Below are positions 7,772-15,837 of a DNA stretch of 17,429 nucleotides, piece by piece. A model generated the notes under the pieces. That model was given only the letters and a program-made list of their open reading frames with translations, was not told the origin of the DNA and made no database searches. The position numbers and the translations under genes are program-made. This DNA is from Betaproteobacteria bacterium (GTDB lineage Bacteria > Pseudomonadota > Gammaproteobacteria > Burkholderiales > JAHFRG01): assembly GCA_023258935.1 (NCBI GenBank), contig JAHFRG010000024.1, forward strand, positions 1 through 17,429. The letters run 5' to 3'. Numbering within the stretch: the first letter of the stretch is position 1; every line of letters begins with the position of its first letter.

Positions 7772-8851
7772 ATGCCCAAAGGAAAATTTGACTTCTTTGA
7801 AGCGCGCATACCGCCCTTGATCGGGGTGGATATCAGCTCGTCCGCAGTAAAGATGGTTGAGATCTCAGAAGCAGGCAAAAGCGGTTACCGTGTCGAGCGC
7901 TATACCATAGAGCAATTGCCCAAAGATTCGGTGGTGGACGGTAATGTCTCCAATCTGGAAGCGGTAAGCGAAGGCATCAAGCGCGGGTGGAGAAACATGG
8001 GCACGCGTATAAAAAACGTTGCCTTAGCGTTACCTGCGGCGGCGGTAATTACTAAAAAAATCGTTCTTCCCGGCGGACAACGTGAAGAAGATCTAGAACA
8101 ACAAGTTGCAGCCGAAGCCAACCAGTACATTCCTTTTGCCATCGATGAAGTGAACCTGGACTTTCAGGTATTGGGGCCTGCGCCTAACAGTCCTGATGAA
8201 ATCGAGGTCCTCATTGCAGCATCGCGCAAGGAAAAGGTCGAGGACCGCGTGGCGGCTGCCGAGGCTGCCGGCCTCAAAGCGATCGTCATGGATGTGGATT
8301 CCTTCGCCACGGAAACTGCTTTTGAGTTGATAGAGCCACAGTTGCCAAACAGCGGCCGCGATCAGGTGGTGGCGATAGTTGACATCGGCACCTCGATCAT
8401 GAATATCAACGTGCTGCATAACAATCAATCAGTATATACCCGCGAGCAACCGTTCGGAGGAAATCAATTGACCCAGGAAATCCAGCGCCGTTTCAACCTT
8501 ACCGCTGAAGAGGCAGAAAAAGCAAAACGGGATGGTTCGCTGCCAGATAATTATCAACCTGACGTATTGCAGCCTTTCATGGACACGCTGGCACTGGAAG
8601 TCACGCGCGCCCTGCAATTCTTTTTCACTTCCACCCAATTCAGCCAGGCCCATCACATTCTTCTTGCCGGGGGCTGCGCTATGATCCCTGGACTTGACGA
8701 CGTGGTGGCAAACCGCACCCAGGTTAACACTATGGTTGCCAACCCCTTTGCCAACATGGCGCTATCCAGCAAGGTAAGGCCGCGGCAGTTGAGTACCGAC
8801 GCGCCTGCTTTAATGGTCGCCTGTGGTCTTGCTATGCGGAGGTTTGACTAG
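7772..8851 (+). CDS. pilM: Type IV pilus assembly protein PilM (actin-like ATPase)
   Basis: PilM is a cytoplasmic actin-fold protein that binds ATP and the N-terminal tail of PilN, coupling the pilus motor to the alignment complex. The 359-residue length is typical. Actin-family signatures are visible: the phosphate-1 loop GVDISSSAVKM from residue 18, the phosphate-2 loop IVDIGTS with Asp204, and the adenosine motif LLAGGCAMIPGLDD with the AGG at 299-301. The start ATG 7772 leaves a short leader before the first fold motif and lacks a clear Shine-Dalgarno. It heads pilM-N-O-P-Q. Its TAG shares one base with the GTG start of pilN (TAGTG), so translation is probably coupled. Confidence 0.95.
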   Translation: MPKGKFDFFEARIPPLIGVDISSSAVKMVEISEAGKSGYRVERYTIEQLPKDSVVDGNVSNLEAVSEGIKRGWRNMGTRIKNVALALPAAAVITKKIVLPGGQREEDLEQQVAAEANQYIPFAIDEVNLDFQVLGPAPNSPDEIEVLIAASRKEKVEDRVAAAEAAGLKAIVMDVDSFATETAFELIEPQLPNSGRDQVVAIVDIGTSIMNINVLHNNQSVYTREQPFGGNQLTQEIQRRFNLTAEEAEKAKRDGSLPDNYQPDVLQPFMDTLALEVTRALQFFFTSTQFSQAHHILLAGGCAMIPGLDDVVANRTQVNTMVANPFANMALSSKVRPRQLSTDAPALMVACGLAMRRFD

Positions 8852-9441
8852 TGATCCGCATCAACCTGCTGCCACACCGCGAGCTTAAGCGCAGCGCCAG
8901 GCAGCGCCATTTTTACATCCAAGCCGGCATGGTTGCTGGTTTGGGATTGCTTATCGTGTTTTTTGTGCATGGCGTTATCAGTGCCCGAATCTCCTACCAG
9001 ACGGAGCGCAATCGCTACCTAGAAAAGGAAATCGCAGCATTGGATCTACAGATTGATGAAATCAAAAAACTCAAAGAACAAATCCAGGTGCTGCTTGCCC
9101 GCAAAAAAGTGGTTGAAGCACTGCAAACCGACCGATCGGAAGCCGTCCATTTACTTGATCAGCTTGTGAGGCAGCTGCCCGACGGGGTGTATTTAAAAGG
9201 CGTCAAAGAAACCGGGAACAGGGTCGAACTCTCCGGTTACGCCCAAACCAATGCCCGGGTTTCCACTTTGTTGCGCAATCTCGAGTCAACGCCGTGGTTC
9301 GAGTCTCCGAATCTTGTGGAAATCAAGGCAGTAACCCAAGGCACCACCAGACTAAGCGAATTCAATTTGAACTTCCGCCTCACGCGGGCAAAACAAGAAG
9401 CCAAACCAATGCCCAAACCCGGCCCCAAACCCGGAGCATAA
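8851..9441 (+). CDS. pilN: Type IV pilus inner-membrane protein PilN
   Basis: PilN is a bitopic inner-membrane protein that pairs with PilO in the periplasm and docks PilM in the cytoplasm. The 196-residue protein starts at a GTG that overlaps the pilM stop. It opens with MIRINLLPHRE, the INLLP motif that fits the PilM groove. A single membrane segment spans about residues 22-43. It is followed by a coiled-coil-prone stretch (about 48-90, rich in E, K, L and R) and the ferredoxin-like periplasmic domain. The C-terminal tail is a short Pro/Lys/Gly repeat (KPMPKPGPKPGA). pilO follows after 6 bp. Confidence 0.95.
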   Translation: MIRINLLPHRELKRSARQRHFYIQAGMVAGLGLLIVFFVHGVISARISYQTERNRYLEKEIAALDLQIDEIKKLKEQIQVLLARKKVVEALQTDRSEAVHLLDQLVRQLPDGVYLKGVKETGNRVELSGYAQTNARVSTLLRNLESTPWFESPNLVEIKAVTQGTTRLSEFNLNFRLTRAKQEAKPMPKPGPKPGA

Positions 9442-9447
9442 GCCAGC

Positions 9448-10071
9448 ATGACATTGAACGACTTAAAAGCGCTTGACCCTAATAATATAGGCAACTGGCC
9501 ACCTGTGCCCAAGTTGGGGCTGTTGCTCGTCGGGCTGATATTGATAGTCTTCGCCGGCTACTGGTTCGATTGGCAAGGGCAGCTCGAGGAACTCGAGACA
9601 AGCCAGAACAAAGAAGAGAAACTACGACAATCATTTCTCGATAAAAAGAAGCAGGCAGTCAATCTTGAAATCTACAGGAAACAACTCAGTGATATCGGGC
9701 AGGCGTTCGGCACTTTGCTCAAGCAGTTGCCCAATAAATCGGAAATGGACGGGCTGTTGACCGATATTAATCAAGCTGGCCTGGGGCGCGGTCTCCAGTT
9801 TGAATTATTCAGGCCGGCCGCCCAGGAAACGGTGTCGGAATTTTACGCCGAACTGCCGATCAACATACGCATTACCGGCAATTATCACGAACTCGGGGCG
9901 TTCGCCAGCGATATCGCCAAACTGCCACGCATCGTGACTTTAAACGACATCAATATCAATCCAACCAAAGATGGCACATTGGCAATGGATGCGGTTGCTA
10001 AAACCTACCGCTACCTCGATGAAGAGGAGATTATTAAACAGAAACAGGCAGCCAGGGCTGTGAGAAAATGA
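9448..10071 (+). CDS. pilO: Type IV pilus inner-membrane protein PilO
   Basis: PilO is the partner of PilN. The PilN-PilO heterodimer, with lipoprotein PilP, forms the periplasmic bridge to the secretin PilQ. The 207-residue protein has a short cytoplasmic N terminus, one membrane segment at about 22-40 (KLGLLLVGLILIVFAGYWF), a charged coiled-coil stretch at about 44-75, and a C-terminal alpha/beta domain (LLTDINQAGLGRGLQFELF onward). This architecture, and its place between pilN and pilP, identifies it. The stop TGA overlaps the pilP start in an ATGA arrangement, typical of translational coupling. Confidence 0.94.
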   Translation: MTLNDLKALDPNNIGNWPPVPKLGLLLVGLILIVFAGYWFDWQGQLEELETSQNKEEKLRQSFLDKKKQAVNLEIYRKQLSDIGQAFGTLLKQLPNKSEMDGLLTDINQAGLGRGLQFELFRPAAQETVSEFYAELPINIRITGNYHELGAFASDIAKLPRIVTLNDININPTKDGTLAMDAVAKTYRYLDEEEIIKQKQAARAVRK

Positions 10072-10592
10072 AGCGCAATATCTTTATCTTATTGCTGGGT
10101 TTCATGCTGGCAGCATGCAGCGAAGAATTCCAGGATATTAAGGACTTCATCAAAGAATCAGATAAGGGATTGAGAGGTCGGGTCGAACCCTTGCCCGAAG
10201 TCAAGCCTTACGAGCCTTTTCTCTACAATGCGTTCGATCTTCCAGATCCTTTCAAGCCGCGTAAAACCGAGGTCGCTAAAGGCGCCGGGGACAGCAAATT
10301 GCAGCCGGATTTAAACCGCCGCAAGGAAGCGCTTGAAGCCTACCCCCTGGAAAACCTGAGAATGGTCGGAACCCTGGAGCAACGCAAGGTCATCTATGCG
10401 TTGATCAAATCCCCCGATAATAATCTTTATCGGGTCAAGACCGGCAACTATATGGGTCAAAATTTTGGACTTATTACCGACGTATCCGAATCCGCCTTGA
10501 AGCTCAAGGAACTGGTTCAGGATGGCGTTGGCGACTGGGCTGAGCGGGAAAGCAACTTGCAGTTGCTGGATGAACAGGAGCGGAAAAAATGA
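10068..10592 (+). CDS. pilP: Type IV pilus lipoprotein PilP
   Basis: PilP is an inner-membrane-anchored lipoprotein that binds PilN/PilO through its N-terminal region and the secretin PilQ through its C-terminal beta domain. The 174-residue protein begins with a lipoprotein signal whose lipobox is LAAC, with lipidated Cys17. After it comes a disordered, charged linker (about 20-85, including PLPEVKPYEPF and DLPDPFKPR). The conserved beta-sandwich follows (LENLRMVGTLEQRKVIYALIKS onward). It is joined to pilO and to pilQ by ATGA overlaps. Confidence 0.95.
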   Translation: MKRNIFILLLGFMLAACSEEFQDIKDFIKESDKGLRGRVEPLPEVKPYEPFLYNAFDLPDPFKPRKTEVAKGAGDSKLQPDLNRRKEALEAYPLENLRMVGTLEQRKVIYALIKSPDNNLYRVKTGNYMGQNFGLITDVSESALKLKELVQDGVGDWAERESNLQLLDEQERKK

Positions 10593-12718
10593 TTAAATCA
10601 ATTGTTTTGCTTAACCGGTGTTTGTTTCTTGCTTTGGGCGCCATGTTGTATTGTGCCAGTTACGCTGCTGATCCTGCGCCTGGCGCAGGAAGCGAAGGTA
10701 CGGCGCAAAACAGCATCGAAGCGATCGATGTTACCACCTTGCAAGGCGGCAAAGTGGCGGTCAAGATCACTTTAAAGCAGGCGCTCGCCAATCCTCCGGC
10801 CGGGTTTAGCCTCAATAACCCGCCTAGAATCGCTTTTGACTTCCCAAGCACCGCCAATGCGCTCGGTAAAACCACCCAGGAATTCGATAAATCCGGTTTG
10901 CGCAGCATCAACATCGTGCAGGCAGGCGGGCGCACACGGCTGGTCATGAACTTGGCCAAACCTTTTGGTTACGACACAAAAATTGATGGAAAAGACCTGG
11001 TAGTAACACTCCAAGCCACTGAAATCGGCGGTGCTGCCGCTCCGGTCACTACGCGTTTTGCGGAAGCCAAACCCGGCGCAATGAAGCACAGCGTGCGCGA
11101 CATCGACTTCCGCCGCGGCCCAAACGGTGAGGGTCGTATAATAATTGACCTCTCGGACACTTCTACCGGCATAGACTTGCGGCAACAAGGGAAAAATGTC
11201 GTAATTGATCTTATCCAGACCTCGCTTCCGAGCAACCTGCAACGCCGCCTCGATGTCATCGACTTTGCAACCCCGGTACAAACGATAGACGCTTTCACCG
11301 AGGGCGAAAACGTACGCATTATGGTGGAACCGAAAGGGCTGTGGCAACAATCCGCATACCAGACCGACAACCGCTTTACCTTGGAATTGAAGCAGGTCGT
11401 AGAGGACCCCAATAAGCTGGTGCAACCGGGTTACAGCGGCGAGAAACTGTCGTTGAACTTCCAGAATGTCGAAGTACGCGCGGTACTGCAAGTTATTGCT
11501 GATTTTACCGGCCTTAACATCGTTACCAGCGATACCGTTACCGGCAACTTGACGTTGCGCCTGAAAGACGTGCCATGGGACCAAGCGCTTGACATCATCT
11601 TGCAAGCCAAAGGGCTGGATATGCGCAAAACCGGCAACGTGGTATGGATTGCCCCTCGCGATGAACTGGCCACCAAGGAAAAACTCCTGCTTGAATCACG
11701 GCAGCAAATCTCCGAACTTGAGCCGATACGCACTGAAAGTTTTCAGCTGAATTACCAGAAAGCTGATGCCGTGCAAAAGCTGTTGGTTGACCCCCAGCAA
11801 AGAATCCTGTCCAAGCGCGGGAGCGTAGTGGGTGATCCGCGTACCAACACGCTTTTTGTGCAGGATACCTCGTCCAAGCTCGAAGAGGTGCGCAGCCTCA
11901 TAAAGAAGATTGACGTGGCAATACGGCAGGTATTGATTGAAGCACGGATTGTTAATGCAACCGACAATTTCAGCAAAAATCTGGGAGTGAAGTTCGGTTA
12001 TCAAGACAACAGAGCCTACGGCGGACCCGGCATCAATTCAACCGCAGTAGGGGGCAACTTGCAAACCACCGGCGCTAATATCGGGGAACCCAACACAACT
12101 GCGATCCCTATTCCCCAATCACTAAACGTCAACCTGCCTGCAGGCGGTATCGGCGACGCAGCAGCGGGGGCACTCTCCCTGATTGTTTTTAACAGTGGCC
12201 TTACCCGCTTTCTCAATCTCGAGTTAAGCGCGCTCGAAGCTGACGCAAAAGGAAAAATCATTTCCAGCCCGAAAGTAGTGACCGCCGACCAAATAGAGGC
12301 GACGATCTCGCAGGGAACCCAAATTCCTTATCAGCAGGCGACTTCTAGTGGCGCGACCAGCGTCGTCTTCGCAAATGCAACGCTCAGCCTCAAAGTCAAA
12401 CCGCAGATCACGCCTGATGACAACATCATTATGAACCTTGATGTCCACAACGACTCGGTCGGGCAGCCTACCTCCGCCGGCCCGGCCATTAACACCCAAG
12501 CCATCAACACTCAAGCGCTGGTGGAAAACGGCGGCACGGTGGTAATTGGCGGAATTTACATCCAAAACAAAACGACCACTGTAAATAAGATACCTCTTTT
12601 AGGTGATATACCTTTTCTTGGGGCATTGTTCAGGAACACCGCCGATCAAGACAACCGGTCTGAATTGCTGGTATTCATCACACCCCGAATCCTCAAGGAA
12701 AGCTTGACCATCCGCTAG
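10589..12718 (+). CDS. pilQ: Type IV pilus secretin PilQ
   Basis: PilQ forms the outer-membrane pore through which the pilus passes. The 709-residue precursor has a signal peptide ending near ASYA (about residue 26). Two peptidoglycan-binding AMIN domains follow at about 43-145 and 166-270, then an STN/N0 domain at about 285-354, a secretin N domain at about 383-444, and the secretin beta-barrel domain from about 446 to the end. The secretin signature is clear near the C terminus (GGTVVIGGIYIQ, IPLLGDIPFLGALF, ELLVFITPRIL). It ends the pilMNOPQ run, starting in an ATGA overlap with pilP. A GC-rich hairpin follows the stop codon. Confidence 0.96.
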   Translation: MIKSIVLLNRCLFLALGAMLYCASYAADPAPGAGSEGTAQNSIEAIDVTTLQGGKVAVKITLKQALANPPAGFSLNNPPRIAFDFPSTANALGKTTQEFDKSGLRSINIVQAGGRTRLVMNLAKPFGYDTKIDGKDLVVTLQATEIGGAAAPVTTRFAEAKPGAMKHSVRDIDFRRGPNGEGRIIIDLSDTSTGIDLRQQGKNVVIDLIQTSLPSNLQRRLDVIDFATPVQTIDAFTEGENVRIMVEPKGLWQQSAYQTDNRFTLELKQVVEDPNKLVQPGYSGEKLSLNFQNVEVRAVLQVIADFTGLNIVTSDTVTGNLTLRLKDVPWDQALDIILQAKGLDMRKTGNVVWIAPRDELATKEKLLLESRQQISELEPIRTESFQLNYQKADAVQKLLVDPQQRILSKRGSVVGDPRTNTLFVQDTSSKLEEVRSLIKKIDVAIRQVLIEARIVNATDNFSKNLGVKFGYQDNRAYGGPGINSTAVGGNLQTTGANIGEPNTTAIPIPQSLNVNLPAGGIGDAAAGALSLIVFNSGLTRFLNLELSALEADAKGKIISSPKVVTADQIEATISQGTQIPYQQATSSGATSVVFANATLSLKVKPQITPDDNIIMNLDVHNDSVGQPTSAGPAINTQAINTQALVENGGTVVIGGIYIQNKTTTVNKIPLLGDIPFLGALFRNTADQDNRSELLVFITPRILKESLTIR

Positions 12719-12725
12719 GCTACCT

Positions 12726-12757
12726 CACAGGCGGTCCGTTAAACCGGTCCGCCTGTG
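12726..12757 (+). terminator. GC-rich hairpin after pilQ
   Basis: CACAGGCGG at 12726-12734 pairs perfectly with CCGCCTGTG at 12749-12757, and a further 3 bp pair inside after one mismatch. It sits 8 bp after the pilQ stop, where the pil operon should end. No T-tract follows, so termination may be partial or Rho-assisted, with some read-through into aroK. Confidence 0.4.
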
Positions 12758-12810
12758 CTGCAAGCTTCCTGCGTCATCAGCTAGCACTACGTCGCGCAAG
12801 AGAATTCCGA

Positions 12811-12816
12811 TACAAT
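12811..12816 (+). promoter_or_regulatory. -10-like hexamer just before the aroK start
   Basis: TACAAT at 12811-12816 matches the -10 consensus at 5 of 6 positions. Normal spacing puts transcription start at about 12823-12824, which is the A of the aroK ATG. The -35 region is poor. If used, the aroK message would be leaderless or nearly so. Confidence 0.33.
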
Positions 12817-12823
12817 CCCGCTC

Positions 12824-13384
12824 ATGGAAAGCGGGGGCCTAGATCACCTCAAAGACGGCGCACCCAGCTCTATTCCCAACAATATATTCTTGGTGGGCCT
12901 GATGGGCGCCGGGAAAACCACGGTGGGAAAGCTGCTCGCCAAGCGCTTCAACAAGTCCTTTTTTGACACCGATCACGAAATCGAGCGCCGTACCGGCGTC
13001 AATATCCCGGTAATTTTCGAAATCGAAGGCGAGGCGGGGTTCCGCGCCCGCGAGCATGCCATTTTGCAAGAGCTGACAAAGCGGAATAATATAGTGCTGG
13101 CTACCGGCGGTGGTGTGGTATTAAGCAAGGCAAACCGTGATATCCTCGCGCAAAATGGCACGGTAATTTATTTGCGCGCCGTCGCAGCTGACTTGTTGCA
13201 ACGCACGCGCTACGATAAAAACCGCCCGCTTTTGCAAACCGCAGACCCCCTCGCCAAGCTCAATGCATTGTATTTAGAGCGCGACCCTCTGTACCGCGAA
13301 GTGGCGCACCTCATAATAGACACCAGCAAACAGAGCGTTCGCGTTCTGGTACAGCAGATCGAGCAGGAACTGGCGAAACTTTAA
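12824..13384 (+). CDS. aroK: Shikimate kinase AroK
   Basis: AroK phosphorylates shikimate to shikimate-3-phosphate in aromatic amino acid synthesis. The 186-residue protein carries the P-loop GLMGAGKTT at 25-33, the shikimate-binding Asp50 (FFDTDHEIE) and Arg74 (GFRARE), the GGG at 95-97, and the lid arginine Arg134 (KNRPL). ATG 12824 is the only ATG in frame upstream of the P-loop. It leaves a roughly 20-residue N-terminal extension compared with the usual '[13 protein letters not shown]' start. No Shine-Dalgarno is visible. The ATG lies in the loop of a CCCGCT/AGCGGG hairpin (12817-12835) and next to a -10-like hexamer. aroB follows after 36 bp. Confidence 0.94.
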   Translation: MESGGLDHLKDGAPSSIPNNIFLVGLMGAGKTTVGKLLAKRFNKSFFDTDHEIERRTGVNIPVIFEIEGEAGFRAREHAILQELTKRNNIVLATGGGVVLSKANRDILAQNGTVIYLRAVAADLLQRTRYDKNRPLLQTADPLAKLNALYLERDPLYREVAHLIIDTSKQSVRVLVQQIEQELAKL

Positions 13385-13420
13385 TTTTGCGTGCAAAAAT
13401 ACACTTCCTGAATTATATCT

Positions 13421-14509
13421 ATGCAAACTTTAAATGTGGATCTGGGTGAACGCAGTTATCCTATCTACATCGGTGACGGGCTATTAACTCGCCCCGAACT
13501 GCTGTTGCCCGGCCTGGCACAAAAAAAAGCTGCAGTTGTAACCAACACCACAGTAGCTGAGCTTTACTTGGACCCATTGACTGCGGTACTCGTCAAGCAG
13601 GGGGTGGAGGTGGTTCCGGTAGTGCTGCCGGATGGCGAAAAATATAAAAACTGGGAAACGCTGAACCTGATTTTCGACACACTGTTGTCACACCGCTGTG
13701 AACGCAAAACAGCGGTGATTGCGCTGGGTGGGGGGGTCATAGGCGATTTGGCCGGGTTTGCCGCTGCAGTTTATATGCGCGGAGTCCCTTTCATCCAGAT
13801 TCCGACTACTTTGCTTGCCCAAGTCGATTCTTCCATAGGGGGGAAAACCGCCATTAATCACCCGCAGGGGAAAAACCTGATCGGTGCTTTCTACCAGCCT
13901 AAACTGGTGCTGGCGGACACCGCCACTCTGAACACCCTGCCCGAGCGCGAGTTGTGCGCAGGGCTTGCGGAAGTCATCAAATATGGGCTGATCAGAGATG
14001 GGGCATTCTTTGATTGGCTGGAACGCAACATGGAAAAGCTGCTCAAGCATGACAGCGAGGCACTGGCCTACGCCATTAAGCGTTCTTGCGAAATCAAGGC
14101 GGCTGTAGTAGCCGCAGACGAACGTGAGAGCGGGATACGCGCATTATTGAATCTTGGTCACACATTTGGACACGCGATTGAAACCGGCAAAGGCTATGGG
14201 GTTTGGCTGCATGGCGAGGCAATCGCTGCAGGCACTTTGCTTGCAGCGCGCTTGTCACTGCGCATGGGCCTGATCGGCGAAACCGAGGTTGAACGTATCA
14301 CAAGCCTTTACCGCAAAGCAAAACTTCCCACATCAGCACCCGACCTCGGGGCAAAGCGCTACCTGCAATTGATGGGTCTGGATAAAAAGGTGGAGAGCGG
14401 TAGAATCCGCTTTATTCTGCTGAAAAAAATCGGTGAAGCCTTCATCACCGCTGACATACCAGAGGAACTTGTCACGGCCACCCTCAGCGGAATCGCTGCA
14501 AATGCCTGA
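13421..14509 (+). CDS. aroB: 3-dehydroquinate synthase AroB
   Basis: AroB converts DAHP to 3-dehydroquinate, the second step of the shikimate pathway, using NAD and a divalent metal. The 362-residue length is standard. The NAD-binding GGGVIGD starts at residue 103, followed by the [20 protein letters not shown] substrate segment. The metal ligands fall at Glu184 (LAEVIKYG), His247 ([12 protein letters not shown]) and His264 (WLHGEA), the same numbers I recall for the E. coli enzyme. The pairing aroK-aroB is widely conserved. The last 8 bases overlap the start of dgt, implying co-transcription. Confidence 0.97.
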   Translation: MQTLNVDLGERSYPIYIGDGLLTRPELLLPGLAQKKAAVVTNTTVAELYLDPLTAVLVKQGVEVVPVVLPDGEKYKNWETLNLIFDTLLSHRCERKTAVIALGGGVIGDLAGFAAAVYMRGVPFIQIPTTLLAQVDSSIGGKTAINHPQGKNLIGAFYQPKLVLADTATLNTLPERELCAGLAEVIKYGLIRDGAFFDWLERNMEKLLKHDSEALAYAIKRSCEIKAAVVAADERESGIRALLNLGHTFGHAIETGKGYGVWLHGEAIAAGTLLAARLSLRMGLIGETEVERITSLYRKAKLPTSAPDLGAKRYLQLMGLDKKVESGRIRFILLKKIGEAFITADIPEELVTATLSGIAANA

Positions 14510-15629
14510 GTTGGCGGTCTACGCCACCTGCCCTGAACATTCCCGTGGCAGGCGCTACCAGGAAGCAGTGCCCCAGGGACGCAGCGAATTCCAGCGCGAC
14601 CGCGACCGCATCATCCATTCCACGGCATTCCGCCGCCTCGAATACAAAACCCAGGTATTCGTCAACCACGAAGGAGATCTGTTCCGCACGCGGCTCACCC
14701 ACAGCCTGGAAGTGGCGCAGATCGCGCGCTCAATCGCCCGCGGTCTGCGGCTCAACGAAGACCTGGTGGAAGCAATTGCACTGGCGCATGACCTGGGCCA
14801 TACCCCTTTTGGCCATGCCGGGCAAGACGCCCTAAATTCCTGTATGAAAGACTATGGTGGCTTCGAGCACAACCTGCAATCGCTGCGGGTAGTGGATGTG
14901 CTCGAGGAGCGCTATGCGGCATTCGACGGTTTGAATCTGTGCTTTGAGACGCGCGAAGGCATACTCAAGCACTGCTCGCGCAAAAACGCAAAAACTTTAG
15001 GGAAGCTGGGCGAACGCTTTCTCAACAAGCAGCAACCTTCCCTGGAAGCGCAGTTGTGCAATGTGGCGGATGAGATCGCCTATAACAACCATGACGTTGA
15101 CGACGGCCTGCGTTCGGGATTGATCAGCTTGCAACAACTCTCCGAAGTCGGAATTTTCAGGCGCCATTTGCAAGCGGTGAAAAAGCAGCACCCCTCAGTA
15201 GTGGAGCGGCGTTTGATACATGAAACGGTCAGGCGCATGATCAATACCCTGGTTTCCGATGTTACCCGTCAAAGCCTGCAAAAAATCCGGCAGCTCTCGC
15301 CAAAAAATCCCGATGAGGTGCGTGTGGCAGAGCAGCTGATTGCTTTCAGCCCGAAAATCCGCGAAGAACAGCAGCAATTGAAACAGTTTCTGCGCCAGCA
15401 TCTCTACCAGCACTACCGCGTTACGCGCATGAGCGTGAAATCAAAACGCATCATTTCCGACCTGTTTCACGCATTCATGGAGGATGCTAGGCTGCTGCCA
15501 CTGCAATTCCAGGAAAAAGCCCACCGCGACAAGCCAAGAGCGATATCCGATTACATCGCAGGCATGACCGACCGCTATGCCATTCGCGAGCACCGGCGCC
15601 TGTTCGCTGTGGAAGAGTTATGGTCGTAA
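14502..15629 (+). CDS. dgt: Deoxyguanosinetriphosphate triphosphohydrolase-like HD-domain protein
   Basis: This is an HD-superfamily dNTP triphosphohydrolase, which removes tripolyphosphate from dGTP or other dNTPs and so adjusts nucleotide pools. The frame is open from 14433, but ATG 14502 ([19 protein letters not shown]) gives 375 residues, the usual length for the dgt-like subfamily, and avoids a longer overlap with aroB. Signature elements are [19 protein letters not shown] with metal-binding His67, the HD pair His96-Asp97 in [14 protein letters not shown], and [15 protein letters not shown] downstream with the fourth metal ligand. It overlaps aroB by 8 bases, so co-transcription with aroK-aroB is likely. 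Substrate preference cannot be read from the sequence. Confidence 0.93.
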   Translation: MPELAVYATCPEHSRGRRYQEAVPQGRSEFQRDRDRIIHSTAFRRLEYKTQVFVNHEGDLFRTRLTHSLEVAQIARSIARGLRLNEDLVEAIALAHDLGHTPFGHAGQDALNSCMKDYGGFEHNLQSLRVVDVLEERYAAFDGLNLCFETREGILKHCSRKNAKTLGKLGERFLNKQQPSLEAQLCNVADEIAYNNHDVDDGLRSGLISLQQLSEVGIFRRHLQAVKKQHPSVVERRLIHETVRRMINTLVSDVTRQSLQKIRQLSPKNPDEVRVAEQLIAFSPKIREEQQQLKQFLRQHLYQHYRVTRMSVKSKRIISDLFHAFMEDARLLPLQFQEKAHRDKPRAISDYIAGMTDRYAIREHRRLFAVEELWS

Positions 15630-15837
15630 GCCGTTCTTGTTCAGGTTTTCCCTGGCGGAGTTTCCCCACTCTGCCGCTCTGGTCCACCCCCGCCGCACTC
15701 AAGTTGAAGCAGGCTATTGAAAGATGTAGACTTAAATGCTTTCGCTCTGACTTTTTTGTTTCACAAGAGCACAGGATACTTGCTCGATAGACTTAACCCT
15801 GCCGGTCGTCCTGATTGCATATTCACGAGAGTAAAAA
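15630..15837. other. dgt-gltB intergenic region with hairpin and spaced 9-bp repeat
   Basis: This 208-bp gap holds no credible gene. GGCGGAGT (15654-15661) and ACTCTGCC (15668-15675) form an 8-bp stem with one G-U pair and a 6-base loop, 24 bp after the dgt stop. No T-run follows it directly. TAGACTTAA occurs twice, at 15727-15735 and 15788-15796, 61 bp apart. A T-run lies at about 15752-15757 without a good stem before it. I cannot name a confident gltB promoter, and I see no sigma-54 consensus. Confidence 0.35.

Noticed and set aside
10772..11605. 277-residue open frame on the minus strand
   Set aside because: It lies wholly antisense to pilQ, a well-supported secretin gene. Its translation has no recognisable motif and looks like a codon-bias shadow.
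13385..13398. TTTTGC/GCAAAA inverted repeat between aroK and aroB
   Set aside because: The arms are only 6 bp, mostly A/T, with a 2-base loop. It is too weak to call an operator or terminator.
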